Assembly (NCBI RefSeq): GCF_001748285.1
Contig: NZ_BDGT01000004.1
Span: 1 to 64,000, forward strand
Direction: 5' to 3'
DNA: 64,000 nucleotides
Source: Thermogemmatispora onikobensis
GTDB lineage: Bacteria > Chloroflexota > Ktedonobacteria > Ktedonobacterales > Ktedonobacteraceae
Both the position numbers and the translations under genes were made by a program. The notes beneath the pieces are model-generated. The model was not told the origin of the DNA. It did not search any database and saw only the letters and a list, made by a program, of their open reading frames with translations. This document shows positions 9,106-17,661 of the stretch, piece by piece (positions within the stretch are counted from its first letter, which is position 1; each line of letters starts with the position of its first letter).

Positions 9106-9284
9106 GAGAGTAATACGCCATCCCCACACTCAATGTTGTATGCTTCCTATGAGGGCATCGCTGAGCTAGCAGCGCTCTTGCCGTCTCTGCAAGGATAGCC
9201 TAAGACAGTGGCCAGATGCAAGCAGACAAGGAGCGTCCCTGAAGACGACACTGAAGAACATACAGAAGAGGAGCAAGCCAAGAG

Positions 9285-10052
9285 ATGGATCATCAACCGA
9301 TTGTCTTTCTCCACGGCGCAGGAGGGAGCGCCCGCAGCTGGAGCGCTCTGCTGGAGTATCTCGGCTCGTATCCCGCCATTGCCATTGACCTGCCAGGGCA
9401 CGGCCAGCGCGCGGATACGCTAGCGGCAGAAGTGAGCGTGAGCGACTACGCCCAGGCCGCCTGGCAGATCATCAGCAAGGAACTACAGCTTCAGAGGCCG
9501 ATCGTTGCCGGGCACTCGATGGGAGGAGCCATTGCTCTGACCCTGGCCCTGGAGCATGGTCAGGAGCTGTCAGGATTGATCTTGATCGGAACGGGCGCCC
9601 GCCTGCGCGTACGAGCCGATCTGCTGGAAGCCACGCGAACAGGCTCCCCTGAGGCGCTGCAGGCGCTGTCCACCTGGAGTCTGGTCCCAACCAGCAGCGA
9701 GAGCCAGCGCACCCACTTCCAACAAGAGCTAGCCAGTGGCGCAGCTCAGCTTTACCGCGATCTATTGGCCTGCCATACATTCGATTGCATGGCCCGCCTG
9801 GGAGAGATCCAGCTCCCGACCCTGATCGTCGTAGGCGCAGAAGACCAGATGACTCCTGTGAAGTACAGCCAGTATCTTCACGACCATATCGCGGGGTCCA
9901 CGCTGCAGATCATTCCTGCCGCTGGTCACGCCTTGATGCAAGAGCGACCGAAGGAACTGGCTCGCGTCATTGCTGCCTGGCTGGCAGCAGCCCCCTCGAC
10001 GCCTTCCCCTGGTTCATGCTACAATACAGCCAGTGGTTTCCCTCACGAATAA
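9285..10052 (+). CDS. Alpha/beta hydrolase
   Basis: A 255-residue esterase/lipase-type hydrolase. The oxyanion motif VFLHGAGGS lies at residues 7-15 and the nucleophile elbow is GHSMGGA. The acid comes from VVGAEDQMTPVKYS and the histidine from PAAGHALMQERPKELA, so the full Ser-Asp-His triad is present. There is no signal peptide, so it is cytoplasmic. A ribosome site AGAGGAG lies 10 nt before the ATG at 9285. It resembles the BioH/MhpC/3-oxoadipate lactonase group, but the substrate cannot be told from sequence. Confidence 0.85.
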   Translation: MDHQPIVFLHGAGGSARSWSALLEYLGSYPAIAIDLPGHGQRADTLAAEVSVSDYAQAAWQIISKELQLQRPIVAGHSMGGAIALTLALEHGQELSGLILIGTGARLRVRADLLEATRTGSPEALQALSTWSLVPTSSESQRTHFQQELASGAAQLYRDLLACHTFDCMARLGEIQLPTLIVVGAEDQMTPVKYSQYLHDHIAGSTLQIIPAAGHALMQERPKELARVIAAWLAAAPSTPSPGSCYNTASGFPHE

Positions 10053-10119
10053 TAGAGCAAGCAGGGCAGCAACGGCCCTTCTTCATACAGAGCATTTGCG
10101 ATAAATAGGGGGCAACGGT

Positions 10120-10878
10120 ATGTCAGGCCATTCGAAATGGGCACAGATTCGCCGAGCTAAAAGCGTGAACGATGCGCGCAGAGGACAACTGTTCACGCGC
10201 CTCGGGCGCGAGATCGCAGTTGCTGTGCGCGAAGGAGGAAGCGGAGATCCCGCTGCCAATCCGCGTCTGCGCATGGCCATTCAGCGCGCACGCGACGCCA
10301 ACATGCCGATGGAGAACATTGAGCGCACCATCAAGCGGGCACTTGGCGGCGCAGAGGGCAGCAACCTTGAAGAAGTGACCTACGAAGGCTACGGTCCCGG
10401 CGGGACAGCGATCCTCATTGAGGCGATGACCGAAAACCGCAACCGCACGGTCGCGGAGATTCGCAACGCTTTCAGCCGCAACGGCGGGAGCCTGGGCGAG
10501 ACAGGAAGCGTCTCCTGGCTCTTTGAGCCGCGTGGGGTCATTGAGGTGGCCCTCGACGGGCACGACCCCGATGAGGTCTCATTGGAGGCCATCGATCTGG
10601 GAGCCGAAGACGCGGAACCATCAGCAGAGGACGAGGTCTTGACGGTCTACACGACCCCGGCCAACCTGGAGAAGGTGCGCCAGGCCCTCCAGGAGAAGGA
10701 TTACAAGATTCTGAAAGCTGAGAGCACAATGGTTCCCAAGACTCGGGTTGAGCTGCGTGATGCCAGAACTGCTCATCAGCTGATGCGGCTTGTCGAGAAG
10801 CTGGAGGATCTGGACGACGTCCAGAACGTCTATTCCAATGCCGATATTCCTGACGAACTGGTGGCCTCCTATGAGTAG
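10120..10878 (+). CDS. yebC: YebC/PmpR-family protein
   Basis: A 252-residue TACO1/YebC-family protein, historically a transcription regulator and now linked to relief of ribosome stalling at proline stretches. The N-terminus SGHSKWAQIRRAKSVNDARRG is the family signature, followed by GGSGDPAANPRLRMAIQRAR and GPGGTAILIEAMTENRNRT. Standard full length. It heads a yebC-ruvC-ruvA run, a common bacterial neighbourhood. Confidence 0.96.
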   Translation: MSGHSKWAQIRRAKSVNDARRGQLFTRLGREIAVAVREGGSGDPAANPRLRMAIQRARDANMPMENIERTIKRALGGAEGSNLEEVTYEGYGPGGTAILIEAMTENRNRTVAEIRNAFSRNGGSLGETGSVSWLFEPRGVIEVALDGHDPDEVSLEAIDLGAEDAEPSAEDEVLTVYTTPANLEKVRQALQEKDYKILKAESTMVPKTRVELRDARTAHQLMRLVEKLEDLDDVQNVYSNADIPDELVASYE

Positions 10879-10971
10879 GGCGGGGGATGGCGGCAAACCA
10901 GGGATCAGAGCGACCCTTGTGGCCGCTCTGTCCTCCCACCGGAAGCACAGCGAGGAAGGCGGCATATCCTT

Positions 10972-11523
10972 ATGACTCAGAAGGCTCCGCCGCGGCGGGT
11001 CGCCCTGGGCATCGATCCAGGAACGGCAATTGTCGGATATGCTGTCGTAGCGGCCCAGGGCGACAGGCTCAGCTTACTCGCCTGCGATGTCATCACCACG
11101 CCCGCCGGTATGCCCTTACCTCAACGTCTCCAGCAAATCTATGAGCGCTTGGGGGAGATCATTAGCACTCACCAGCCGGCGGAGGCTGCAATGGAGGAGC
11201 TTTTTTTTGCCAAAAACGCTCGCACGGCGATGATGGTCGGCCAGGCCCGCGGTGTGGCCATGCTGGCCCTGGCAAACCACGGGCTGCCCATTGCAGAGTA
11301 TACGCCACGCCAGGTGAAACAAGCGGTCACCGGCTACGGTAGCGCAGACAAGGCCCAGGTCGGGGAGATGGTGCGCATTTTGCTCAACCTGCGCTCCGTT
11401 CCTCGCCCCGATGATGCCGCAGATGCAGCAGCTATTGCCATCTGTCACCTCCATAGTTCCCACCTGATCAGAGCCAGCCTCCTTTCCGAGGACTTCCACC
11501 CCTCAGAATCAGGAGGATGGTAA
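10972..11523 (+). CDS. ruvC: Holliday junction resolvase RuvC
   Basis: Resolves Holliday junctions with RuvAB; 183 residues. The first catalytic aspartate lies in GIDPGTAIVGYAVV and the first glutamate in AAMEELFFAKNARTAM. The remaining acidic pair lies in RPDDAADAAAIAICHLH. TPRQVKQAVTGYGSADKAQV is the conserved DNA-contact region. 93 nt after yebC and 91 nt before ruvA on the same strand. ruvB is not in the window. Confidence 0.96.
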   Translation: MTQKAPPRRVALGIDPGTAIVGYAVVAAQGDRLSLLACDVITTPAGMPLPQRLQQIYERLGEIISTHQPAEAAMEELFFAKNARTAMMVGQARGVAMLALANHGLPIAEYTPRQVKQAVTGYGSADKAQVGEMVRILLNLRSVPRPDDAADAAAIAICHLHSSHLIRASLLSEDFHPSESGGW

Positions 11524-11614
11524 TCATTCCCCAAAAAGTCAGCAACCGTTACTCAGATCACGCCAGTGGCGTTACTTCCTATACGACAGCAGAGGGAGAG
11601 ATAGGCAGGCAGGG

Positions 11615-12199
11615 ATGATTGCGAGCATTCATGGCATTCTTGAAGCACAGCGCGAGGACCATTTGATCATCCGCGTGGGAGGCTTCGGGCTACGTGTCTT
11701 TGTGCCAGCCTCAACACGCACTCGCTTCAGTACGCCCGGCAGCGAAATCTCGCTCTATACTCACCTGCACGTCCGTGAGGACGGCCTGGCGCTCTACGGC
11801 TTCGCTGAGGAGGCTGAGCGCGATATGTTCGAGCTGTTGATCGGTGTCAGTGGCGTCGGTCCCAAGGTGGCTTTGGCACTGCTCTCGGTGCTCGATGCGC
11901 CCACCTTCTACCGCGCGATCGCCCAAGAGGATGTTCAGCAGTTGGCCCGCGCCCCCGGCGTGGGCAAGAAGCTTGCCGGTCGTCTGGTGCTGGAGCTGAA
12001 GGGCAAGGTCCCGGCAGTGGCCCCAGGCACAACCTCCGCCGGTGGTATCCGGCGCTCCGAGGTATTGGAAGCCCTGGTCGGTTTGGGCTACAGTCCTGCT
12101 GCCGCCCAGGCGGCCATCGCTCGCCTGCCCCAGGATCAGAATCTGTCGCTGGAAGAGCAAATCACCCTGGCCCTGCGCTCCCTCGCCCGCGAACTCTGA
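11615..12199 (+). CDS. ruvA: Holliday junction DNA helicase subunit RuvA
   Basis: Binds four-way junctions and loads RuvB; 194 residues. Domain I carries the OB-fold start MIASIHGILEA and YTHLHVREDGLALYGF. Domain II has the two helix-hairpin-helix motifs GVSGVGPKVALALLS and APGVGKKLAGRLVLELK. Domain III at the C-terminus (RRSEVLEALVGLGYSPAAAQAAI) binds RuvB. Complete family length. Confidence 0.96.
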   Translation: MIASIHGILEAQREDHLIIRVGGFGLRVFVPASTRTRFSTPGSEISLYTHLHVREDGLALYGFAEEAERDMFELLIGVSGVGPKVALALLSVLDAPTFYRAIAQEDVQQLARAPGVGKKLAGRLVLELKGKVPAVAPGTTSAGGIRRSEVLEALVGLGYSPAAAQAAIARLPQDQNLSLEEQITLALRSLAREL

Positions 12200-12263
12200 T
12201 CTGACTGACGGTCGTTGTAGCAGGTAGGATTCGCAGAAAACGCCTATTTTCTGGAGGATGCTG

Positions 12264-14612
12264 ATGGCAACGGACGAATTGCTGCCGCCAGCATGTGCTT
12301 TCGCTGTCTCTGTCCTGGCCGAGTACGAGCAGGACCCCGAGGCCGTGCCCGAGGAGGCTGTCGAGGCTGCCCGACAGCATATGGCCTCTTGCCCACGTTG
12401 CAAGGAAGCCTCGGCAGCGAGTAGCCCCAAGCGCAAGAAAAAGAAGGTACGGCGCATCTCCCCGGCGGAGTCTCTGGCCGCCTCGGCGGGCGATGAGGCG
12501 GCAGTTGCTGCCCCAGCCCTGGCTGGCGCCGAACCGTTCCAGGTGGCTCCCCCCGTCTCGCAGCCACCCACCGCGCCAGGCTTCTCTTCTCCCCCATCCG
12601 GCTCCGAGACACAGGAGCAGACAATCCGTATTGCGCCTCCCTCGGCTGGCGATGGCCTGATCGACTGCCAGCAGTGCCGTCAACTACTACCCGAGTACGC
12701 CGAGGCGATGGACAGCGGGCAGAATGTGGCCTTGCTCTATCCCGAGGTTCAGGCCCACTTGCTCGTCTGCGACACCGGCTGTCTGGTTTTGCTCGACCTC
12801 TTCCGCCAGGAGGCCAAGGCCAATCGCAAGTATCGACGCCGCCCGGTGCGTGACCCGTTCCGCGTGATGTGGTGGCAGATGAGCGGCTTTTTCCGCGGTG
12901 GATTAGTACCGGTCTCCCCGCGCGCTTTGGCCTTCGGGACCTTGATCCTGATTTTGTTGCTGACCTCCCTGACCGCGTTCCTGGCGATTCGCTGGGATGA
13001 CGCCCGCTACTACCATCCCCCCAATACGCATCTGTTGCCAACACCGGACGGTATCGGGCTAAGCGATGGGCTGAAGATCTTCGATGCCTGTAACGCCGCA
13101 GGCTACCAGGACAAGCGCCAGGCCGCCCAGGCGATGCAGGCGGGCAATAGCAAGAAGGCCGAGGCTCTGCTCTCGGCAGCCGTGGAGATCAGCGATACGA
13201 CGGGCTGCAACAGCGCCGAGGCTGCCATTTATCGAGAGGACCTGCGGGTGCGCCTCTCGGGCCACCCCTATGGCATTATTGTGGTGAGCTTCGATAGCGG
13301 CCCCGGTGTAGCCGATCCCCAGGGCGGCACCGATCGCCATATTCTCTATGCCGCCTATACCCAGGAGTTGGTGGGAGCCTATATCAGCCAGGAGCAGTAC
13401 AATAGCGCGCAGATGAAGGTTCCTGGCGCACCTTTGCTGTACCTGGTACTGGCGAACACAACCGGCGAGGAGGAGGGCGCGCTGCAAATCGCCAATGCCG
13501 TGGCGACCCTGAACGCCAAAGGGAACTTCGCAGACTTCGGCCTGCAGGTAACCGGACGTCCACCTATCCTGGCGGTACTGGGGCTGGCGCCAAGCCGCTT
13601 GACCGAGGTGGTGCTGCCAGTGCTCTGTCGCGCCGGTGTCCCTTTGCTCGCTCCGACCGCTTCGGGCCTCTTTATCATTGACTTGCTCTCCCAGACCTCG
13701 CTCTATCGCCACTGCACTCCCGGTTTCGCCTTTATTCGCTTCTCGGCGGACGATTCGGCTCAGAGTCGCGCCGGAGCCGACTACGCCTACAACGAGCTGG
13801 GCGCTCGCAATGTGGCAATCTTCTATGACCCGAGCAATCCTTCTTCCAGCAGCTCGGCCCGCTATTTTAGCCAGTCCTTCACCGCTCATCGGCATACACG
13901 CATCGTGGCTCAGGAGACCGCGGTGGCCAGTGGTCTGCTCGATGCTAATGGACGCCCCCAGGCCTCGCGCGATGACTTGCTGGCTGGCCTCAAGGATGCT
14001 CTGCAGGCTCAGCCCCGGCCCGATTTAATTTTTGCTCCGCTGCTCTCTAACGATGTCATGACCCTGGCTGAGGCCATTGCCCAGCTCCCGCGCGATCAGC
14101 AGCCGATTCTGCTGATCGGTGGCGAGTTTGTCCAGCCAACGGCTATCCAGAAGCTGGTACCCTGGGTGCGTCAAAACCAGTTCACACTGCCTCGTATTTA
14201 TGTGACAGTCAGTAGCGCTGCTCGTCCCCCTAGTGGAGATAGTCCCTGGCCCAAGCAGTTCTACGCCGCTTTCTGCACGCTCTTTGCTTCACCAGGGAGC
14301 TTCTGCAGTGGAGCAGCGGCTCTGGATCAGGGCGCTCTGCTCTTCGGCGATGCGGTGGAGCTGGTGACTTTGAGCCTTGGCCAGAACCAGCAGTCCGGGC
14401 AACAGGCTCAGAGCAGCCAGGGACAGGCTCAGGCAACTCCCAGCTTCCCGACGCCAGCTCAGCTCGTGCAGCGTATCAGTAACCAGAGCTTCAATGGGGT
14501 GAGCGGCCCTATCGCCCTGCGCTTGTGGAATAATGTCCTGATAACCAGCACACGCGCCGCGCCGGCGATTCTGGAACTGCAACAGGATGGCAGCATCCAG
14601 ATCGCTCAGTAG
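12264..14612 (+). CDS. Double zinc-finger, single-helix membrane protein with extracellular ligand-binding domain
   Basis: A 782-residue protein of unusual build. Residues 10-50 hold an anti-sigma-type zinc finger (Cys then HMASCPRC). After a basic and Pro-rich linker a second one appears near residues 135-175 (CRQLLPEYAEAMDSG then HLLVCDTGC). One membrane helix follows (ALAFGTLILILLLTSLTAF, near 226-246). The remaining 520 residues resemble a type I periplasmic-binding fold of the Leu/Ile/Val-receptor kind (GPGVADPQGG, LYLVLANTTG, AIFYDPSNPSSSSSARYF). Cytoplasmic fingers joined to an outside sensor domain suggest signal transfer across the membrane. No sigma factor gene is adjacent. The ATG at 12264 is six nt after GGAGG; the ATG at 12258 overlaps that site. 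Confidence 0.75.
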   Translation: MATDELLPPACAFAVSVLAEYEQDPEAVPEEAVEAARQHMASCPRCKEASAASSPKRKKKKVRRISPAESLAASAGDEAAVAAPALAGAEPFQVAPPVSQPPTAPGFSSPPSGSETQEQTIRIAPPSAGDGLIDCQQCRQLLPEYAEAMDSGQNVALLYPEVQAHLLVCDTGCLVLLDLFRQEAKANRKYRRRPVRDPFRVMWWQMSGFFRGGLVPVSPRALAFGTLILILLLTSLTAFLAIRWDDARYYHPPNTHLLPTPDGIGLSDGLKIFDACNAAGYQDKRQAAQAMQAGNSKKAEALLSAAVEISDTTGCNSAEAAIYREDLRVRLSGHPYGIIVVSFDSGPGVADPQGGTDRHILYAAYTQELVGAYISQEQYNSAQMKVPGAPLLYLVLANTTGEEEGALQIANAVATLNAKGNFADFGLQVTGRPPILAVLGLAPSRLTEVVLPVLCRAGVPLLAPTASGLFIIDLLSQTSLYRHCTPGFAFIRFSADDSAQSRAGADYAYNELGARNVAIFYDPSNPSSSSSARYFSQSFTAHRHTRIVAQETAVASGLLDANGRPQASRDDLLAGLKDALQAQPRPDLIFAPLLSNDVMTLAEAIAQLPRDQQPILLIGGEFVQPTAIQKLVPWVRQNQFTLPRIYVTVSSAARPPSGDSPWPKQFYAAFCTLFASPGSFCSGAAALDQGALLFGDAVELVTLSLGQNQQSGQQAQSSQGQAQATPSFPTPAQLVQRISNQSFNGVSGPIALRLWNNVLITSTRAAPAILELQQDGSIQIAQ

Positions 14613-15047
14613 CGACGAGTAAAGCAGGCAGGCCAGGCAGAGGGTCTTGGTTGGTTGGCCCTCTCCCCACAGCCAGCGCTGCCAGGTAAGAGAGTACAGG
14701 GGCGGCAAGCAAACCTCAGCTGACTACGCTGGGGTCGCCGCCCCCTCTCTCTGCGTTCTCCTCTTCCGGCCTGACTATGGACCTTCTACCTGGAGGAGAC
14801 TAAGAGAGCCTGGCACGCCAGCCAGCTAGCTAGCTAGCCAGCACAGCACAGCAGCGTAGAGCAGACCTCGACCAGCTATGGCGCTGCTTGCACTTGCCCC
14901 TTCGCCACGCGGTCGCTCCGATAAGATGGGTGAGCAGAGCGCCATCAGCCTGGAAGCACTGAAGAGAAGATAGCGAGGAAGAGGAAGAGCAAGAGGAGGA
15001 AAGCCAAAGAGCCAAACAAGAGCTTAGGAGAAGTGGGGAGCTGAGTA
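14613..15047. other. Intergenic region, no gene seen
   Basis: 435 bp. Just after the zinc-finger fusion gene is an inverted repeat, AGAGGG at 14639-14644 with CCCTCT at 14659-14664 around a TTGG-repeat loop, but no T-run follows. A short CTAG microrepeat (14825-14839) and a CAGCA repeat follow. No coding potential or clear promoter is visible. Confidence 0.5.
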
Positions 15048-15701
15048 ATGGAGCTACTCATTGTAACGCTGGCGCATATCAGGCCAGCCTACGAAATTGA
15101 CGCTCAGACGCAAGTGCGGCAAGTAACCGACGCTCTGCGTCCAACCCCCGGCTTGCTGGGCGTACGCAGTTACACCAGCCGCGACAGGCGCTATCACCTG
15201 CTGCTCACCACCTGGGAGAATGAGGAGGTCTGGCAAAAGGTGCGCGATCGCTGCAGCCCCGCCCGCCTGCTACAGGAGATGGCAGGCGCTCAGCTCATGG
15301 ACACCCCAGAGCAGTGGGCCATGCGCTCTATCTGGGGCTATGTACGCCCGGCAGTGACTCCTACTCTGGCCGTGGCACTGCTGGCACGGGTCCAACCAGA
15401 GCAGGCTGAGGCAATCGAGCAGCGCTGGCTAGAAAGCCTCCACCGTCAGGCGGCAGAACTGCTGATGGCCTCGGCTTTTCTGGCACGCGGGGAGGAAGAG
15501 AGCAGGACGCGAGCCGGAGGAGATAGGGAGGACGCCAGTCGAGAGCCAGCCTATCGCTGGGGAACAGTCTTCCTCAATTTTCTCACCTGGGCGAGCGAGA
15601 TCGAGCAGGAGGAGTTCTATACTCAGCCAGGCTACCAGAACTTCAGCTTGCAGCTGCACCAGGCGGCTCTCATCCAGATGCTGGCCCTGGAGCAGCCCTG
15701 A
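15048..15701 (+). CDS. Tandem antibiotic-monooxygenase-like (ABM) barrel protein
   Basis: A 217-residue protein that appears to be two fused half-barrels of the dimeric alpha/beta-barrel (ABM/EthD) type. The first, residues 1-105, has ELLIVTLAHIRP..., GLLGVRSYTSRDRRYHLLLTTWENEEVW. The second starts at TLAVALLARVQPEQAEAIEQ and ends FLTWASEIEQEEFYTQPGYQ. An acidic/Arg-rich loop of about 25 residues interrupts the second repeat. Family members bind haem or small aromatics, but no ligand residues can be named here. The ATG at 15048 follows AGGAGAAGTGGGGAGC. It stands alone between intergenic gaps. Confidence 0.55.
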   Translation: MELLIVTLAHIRPAYEIDAQTQVRQVTDALRPTPGLLGVRSYTSRDRRYHLLLTTWENEEVWQKVRDRCSPARLLQEMAGAQLMDTPEQWAMRSIWGYVRPAVTPTLAVALLARVQPEQAEAIEQRWLESLHRQAAELLMASAFLARGEEESRTRAGGDREDASREPAYRWGTVFLNFLTWASEIEQEEFYTQPGYQNFSLQLHQAALIQMLALEQP

Positions 15702-15907
15702 TGCCTCTCTCTGGTCCTTTTCTTGCAGTCACTCCGTTTAGCAAGGGGAGGAGAGAGCCAGGACAGGACCAGGGCCACACCTGAAGCACCAGGCCCTGCC
15801 GCTAATCAGAGGCGAGGCCGTCGGCGCTGGCTCGCGTCCGCGACCTGGCCCGGCCCGACAGTGACTAATGGCTTCCTCCCGACCGCGGCCCACGAGGAGA
15901 GAACTCC

Positions 15908-16300
15908 TCAGTCACTGGAGCTTTCGGCCACCGGCCTGGCATAGTACTTCTGAAGCTCAGACCAGAGCAGGGCACGATCCCGCCACATGGCAGGCGTAAA
16001 GATGTGATACTCCCCATCACAGAGGGGAACCTGGCTGGGACAGATACGGTGAGGCGTCAAGCGGAAGCGGATGGTATCCTCAACCACTTCCACCCAAATA
16101 TGACGTCCCGTATACCCCGAACCCCATTTGAGGAGCACGAGCGTATCGTATTCTTCAAAGCGCCCTCTCCCCTTGAGCAACTCGCGATCGAGGCGGCGCA
16201 AGAGCGAGGGAAGATCGCTCTCCCGCATAATGCGCCGCGCGTTTTCACGGCGCGCTTGACGCTGAGCATCTGCGTCAAAGAACTCTTCCGACAGACTCAT
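15908..16300 (-). CDS. Conserved-looking hypothetical protein
   Basis: 130 residues, not recognised. A charged helical N-terminus (DADAQRQARRENARRIMRES) is followed by beta-rich sequence with VLLKWGSGYTGRHIWVEVVEDTIRFRLTPHRICP and a C-terminal helix LLWSELQKYYARP. There is no signal peptide or membrane segment. Codon use matches the neighbours and the protein has a globular composition, supporting a real gene. The ribosome site is weak (AGAAAGGACGG about 15 nt upstream). It is flanked by gaps of 205 and 254 bp. Confidence 0.6.
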   Translation of the reverse strand: MSLSEEFFDADAQRQARRENARRIMRESDLPSLLRRLDRELLKGRGRFEEYDTLVLLKWGSGYTGRHIWVEVVEDTIRFRLTPHRICPSQVPLCDGEYHIFTPAMWRDRALLWSELQKYYARPVAESSSD

Positions 16301-16554
16301 AGTAGAAGCACTCAGCCGTCCTTTCTTCTCCTGAAGAGCAGCGGATGATGAGCACGAGACGCCTCTCTGCCCTTCTGTGGCTCACTCAGCATGGGCAGCT
16401 CCGACTCCGAACCATCAAAGATCTGCTCCTCTATCGCCCCTCAGCGAGCCAGGGCTCATGATCCTTCGAAGAAAACAGAGCCCCAAGAGGAGGCAGCGGC
16501 CAGAAGCGGAAGAGAGCATCAGCCAGTCAGCTATAGTGTTCTTTCCGCTCCTTC

Positions 16555-17661
16555 CTAGGGCCGCAGACGCAGCTCATAGTCGCTGCGCGCCTCCTCGCCG
16601 CTGAAAGCATGAACCAGCTCACGCCTGCTCAGCTCCCACTCCCAGCTGAGAGTCGAGAAAGGAAGAACGGCGGCACTGACAGCACTGGCCGGGAGAGGGA
16701 GAGCAGAGGCAAGGGGCTGATCAACGAAACAGTCAGCGACGTCGCGAGATGACGAGATGTAATAAATATTATCACTGGAGCGCTTCGCGTTGCGCTTGGC
16801 TTCGGCGACCAGATAGCTGATTTCCTGCAGGCTGTGAGTCAGATAAGGCTGGTTGTTGACGATGCCAATCGAGAGCGAGACGAGCGGGAACTGATAAGGA
16901 CGCCCTTTGCGGTCCACGCCGCTGATCGTCCCACGCTTGAGGTCTTCAGGCCGATAGAACGGTTGGCTCAGCTCTTTGTAGGCCGCAATGATGCGGCAAC
17001 TGAGCAGGCGAGCCCGGTCAGGCGTGGTGACCACGACAAAGTCATCGCCCCCAACATGGCCCACGAAATCTTCTAGATTGCCATATTCACAGACCACGCG
17101 ACGGCAGATGCGTCCTACCAGACGGATCATCTCATTGCCAGCAAGGAAACCATAGGTATCATTGAAGGCTTTAAAATTATCGAGGTCGAGGTAGAGGAGG
17201 CTCCACGGCTCCTGGCTAGCAAGCCTGCACTTGATAGTCATTTCAACCTGGAGCGCCCCAGGAAGGTCGATGAGCCTCGATAACATCACCTGCTGCACAT
17301 GTCGCAACTGCGTGCGCACACGCTCCAGAAACTCTTCGGCGTCAAAGGGAGTGGCGATATAATCATCTACTCCCATGCGGAACGCACGCACCTTAGCACC
17401 GGGGTCGCTTGCGGCACTAACGACAATGATAGGAATATACATGGTCCGCGCATGCGTGCGCAGGCGCTGAATGAACCGCTCGCCATCACTGTCTGAGCCT
17501 GTCATATTGAGAATGACAAGCTGAGGCATTTTGCGCAGCGCAAACTGGACAGCATCCTCGCCGTGAAGGACAGTGAGCGTATGATCTCCATCACTTTCCA
17601 GATGTTTCTGAAGGATGCGAGAGATCAGACTGTTGTCCTCGACGACCAATACATTGCCCAT
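16555..17661 (-). CDS. GGDEF-domain protein with degenerate receiver domain
   Basis: 368 residues: CheY-like receiver (1-125), GGDEF diguanylate-cyclase domain (about 145-310), and a C-terminal tail of about 55 residues. In the receiver the phosphoacceptor aspartate is Asn52 (QLVILNMTG) and the conserved lysine is replaced by Thr (YIATPF), so normal phosphorylation is unlikely. The acidic pair E8-D9 is kept. The cyclase motif reads HVGGDDF instead of GGDEF or GGEEF. The preceding NLEDF lacks the RxxD inhibitory-site arginine. The substrate region LYLDLDNFKAFNDTYGF is intact. It may still make cyclic di-GMP. No paired kinase is adjacent. Confidence 0.88.
   Translation of the reverse strand: MGNVLVVEDNSLISRILQKHLESDGDHTLTVLHGEDAVQFALRKMPQLVILNMTGSDSDGERFIQRLRTHARTMYIPIIVVSAASDPGAKVRAFRMGVDDYIATPFDAEEFLERVRTQLRHVQQVMLSRLIDLPGALQVEMTIKCRLASQEPWSLLYLDLDNFKAFNDTYGFLAGNEMIRLVGRICRRVVCEYGNLEDFVGHVGGDDFVVVTTPDRARLLSCRIIAAYKELSQPFYRPEDLKRGTISGVDRKGRPYQFPLVSLSIGIVNNQPYLTHSLQEISYLVAEAKRNAKRSSDNIYYISSSRDVADCFVDQPLASALPLPASAVSAAVLPFSTLSWEWELSRRELVHAFSGEEARSDYELRLRP

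Noticed and set aside
14613-15047. Insertion-sequence footprint with CTAG repeats
   Set aside because: Microrepeats only, no terminal inverted repeats or target-site duplication could be identified.
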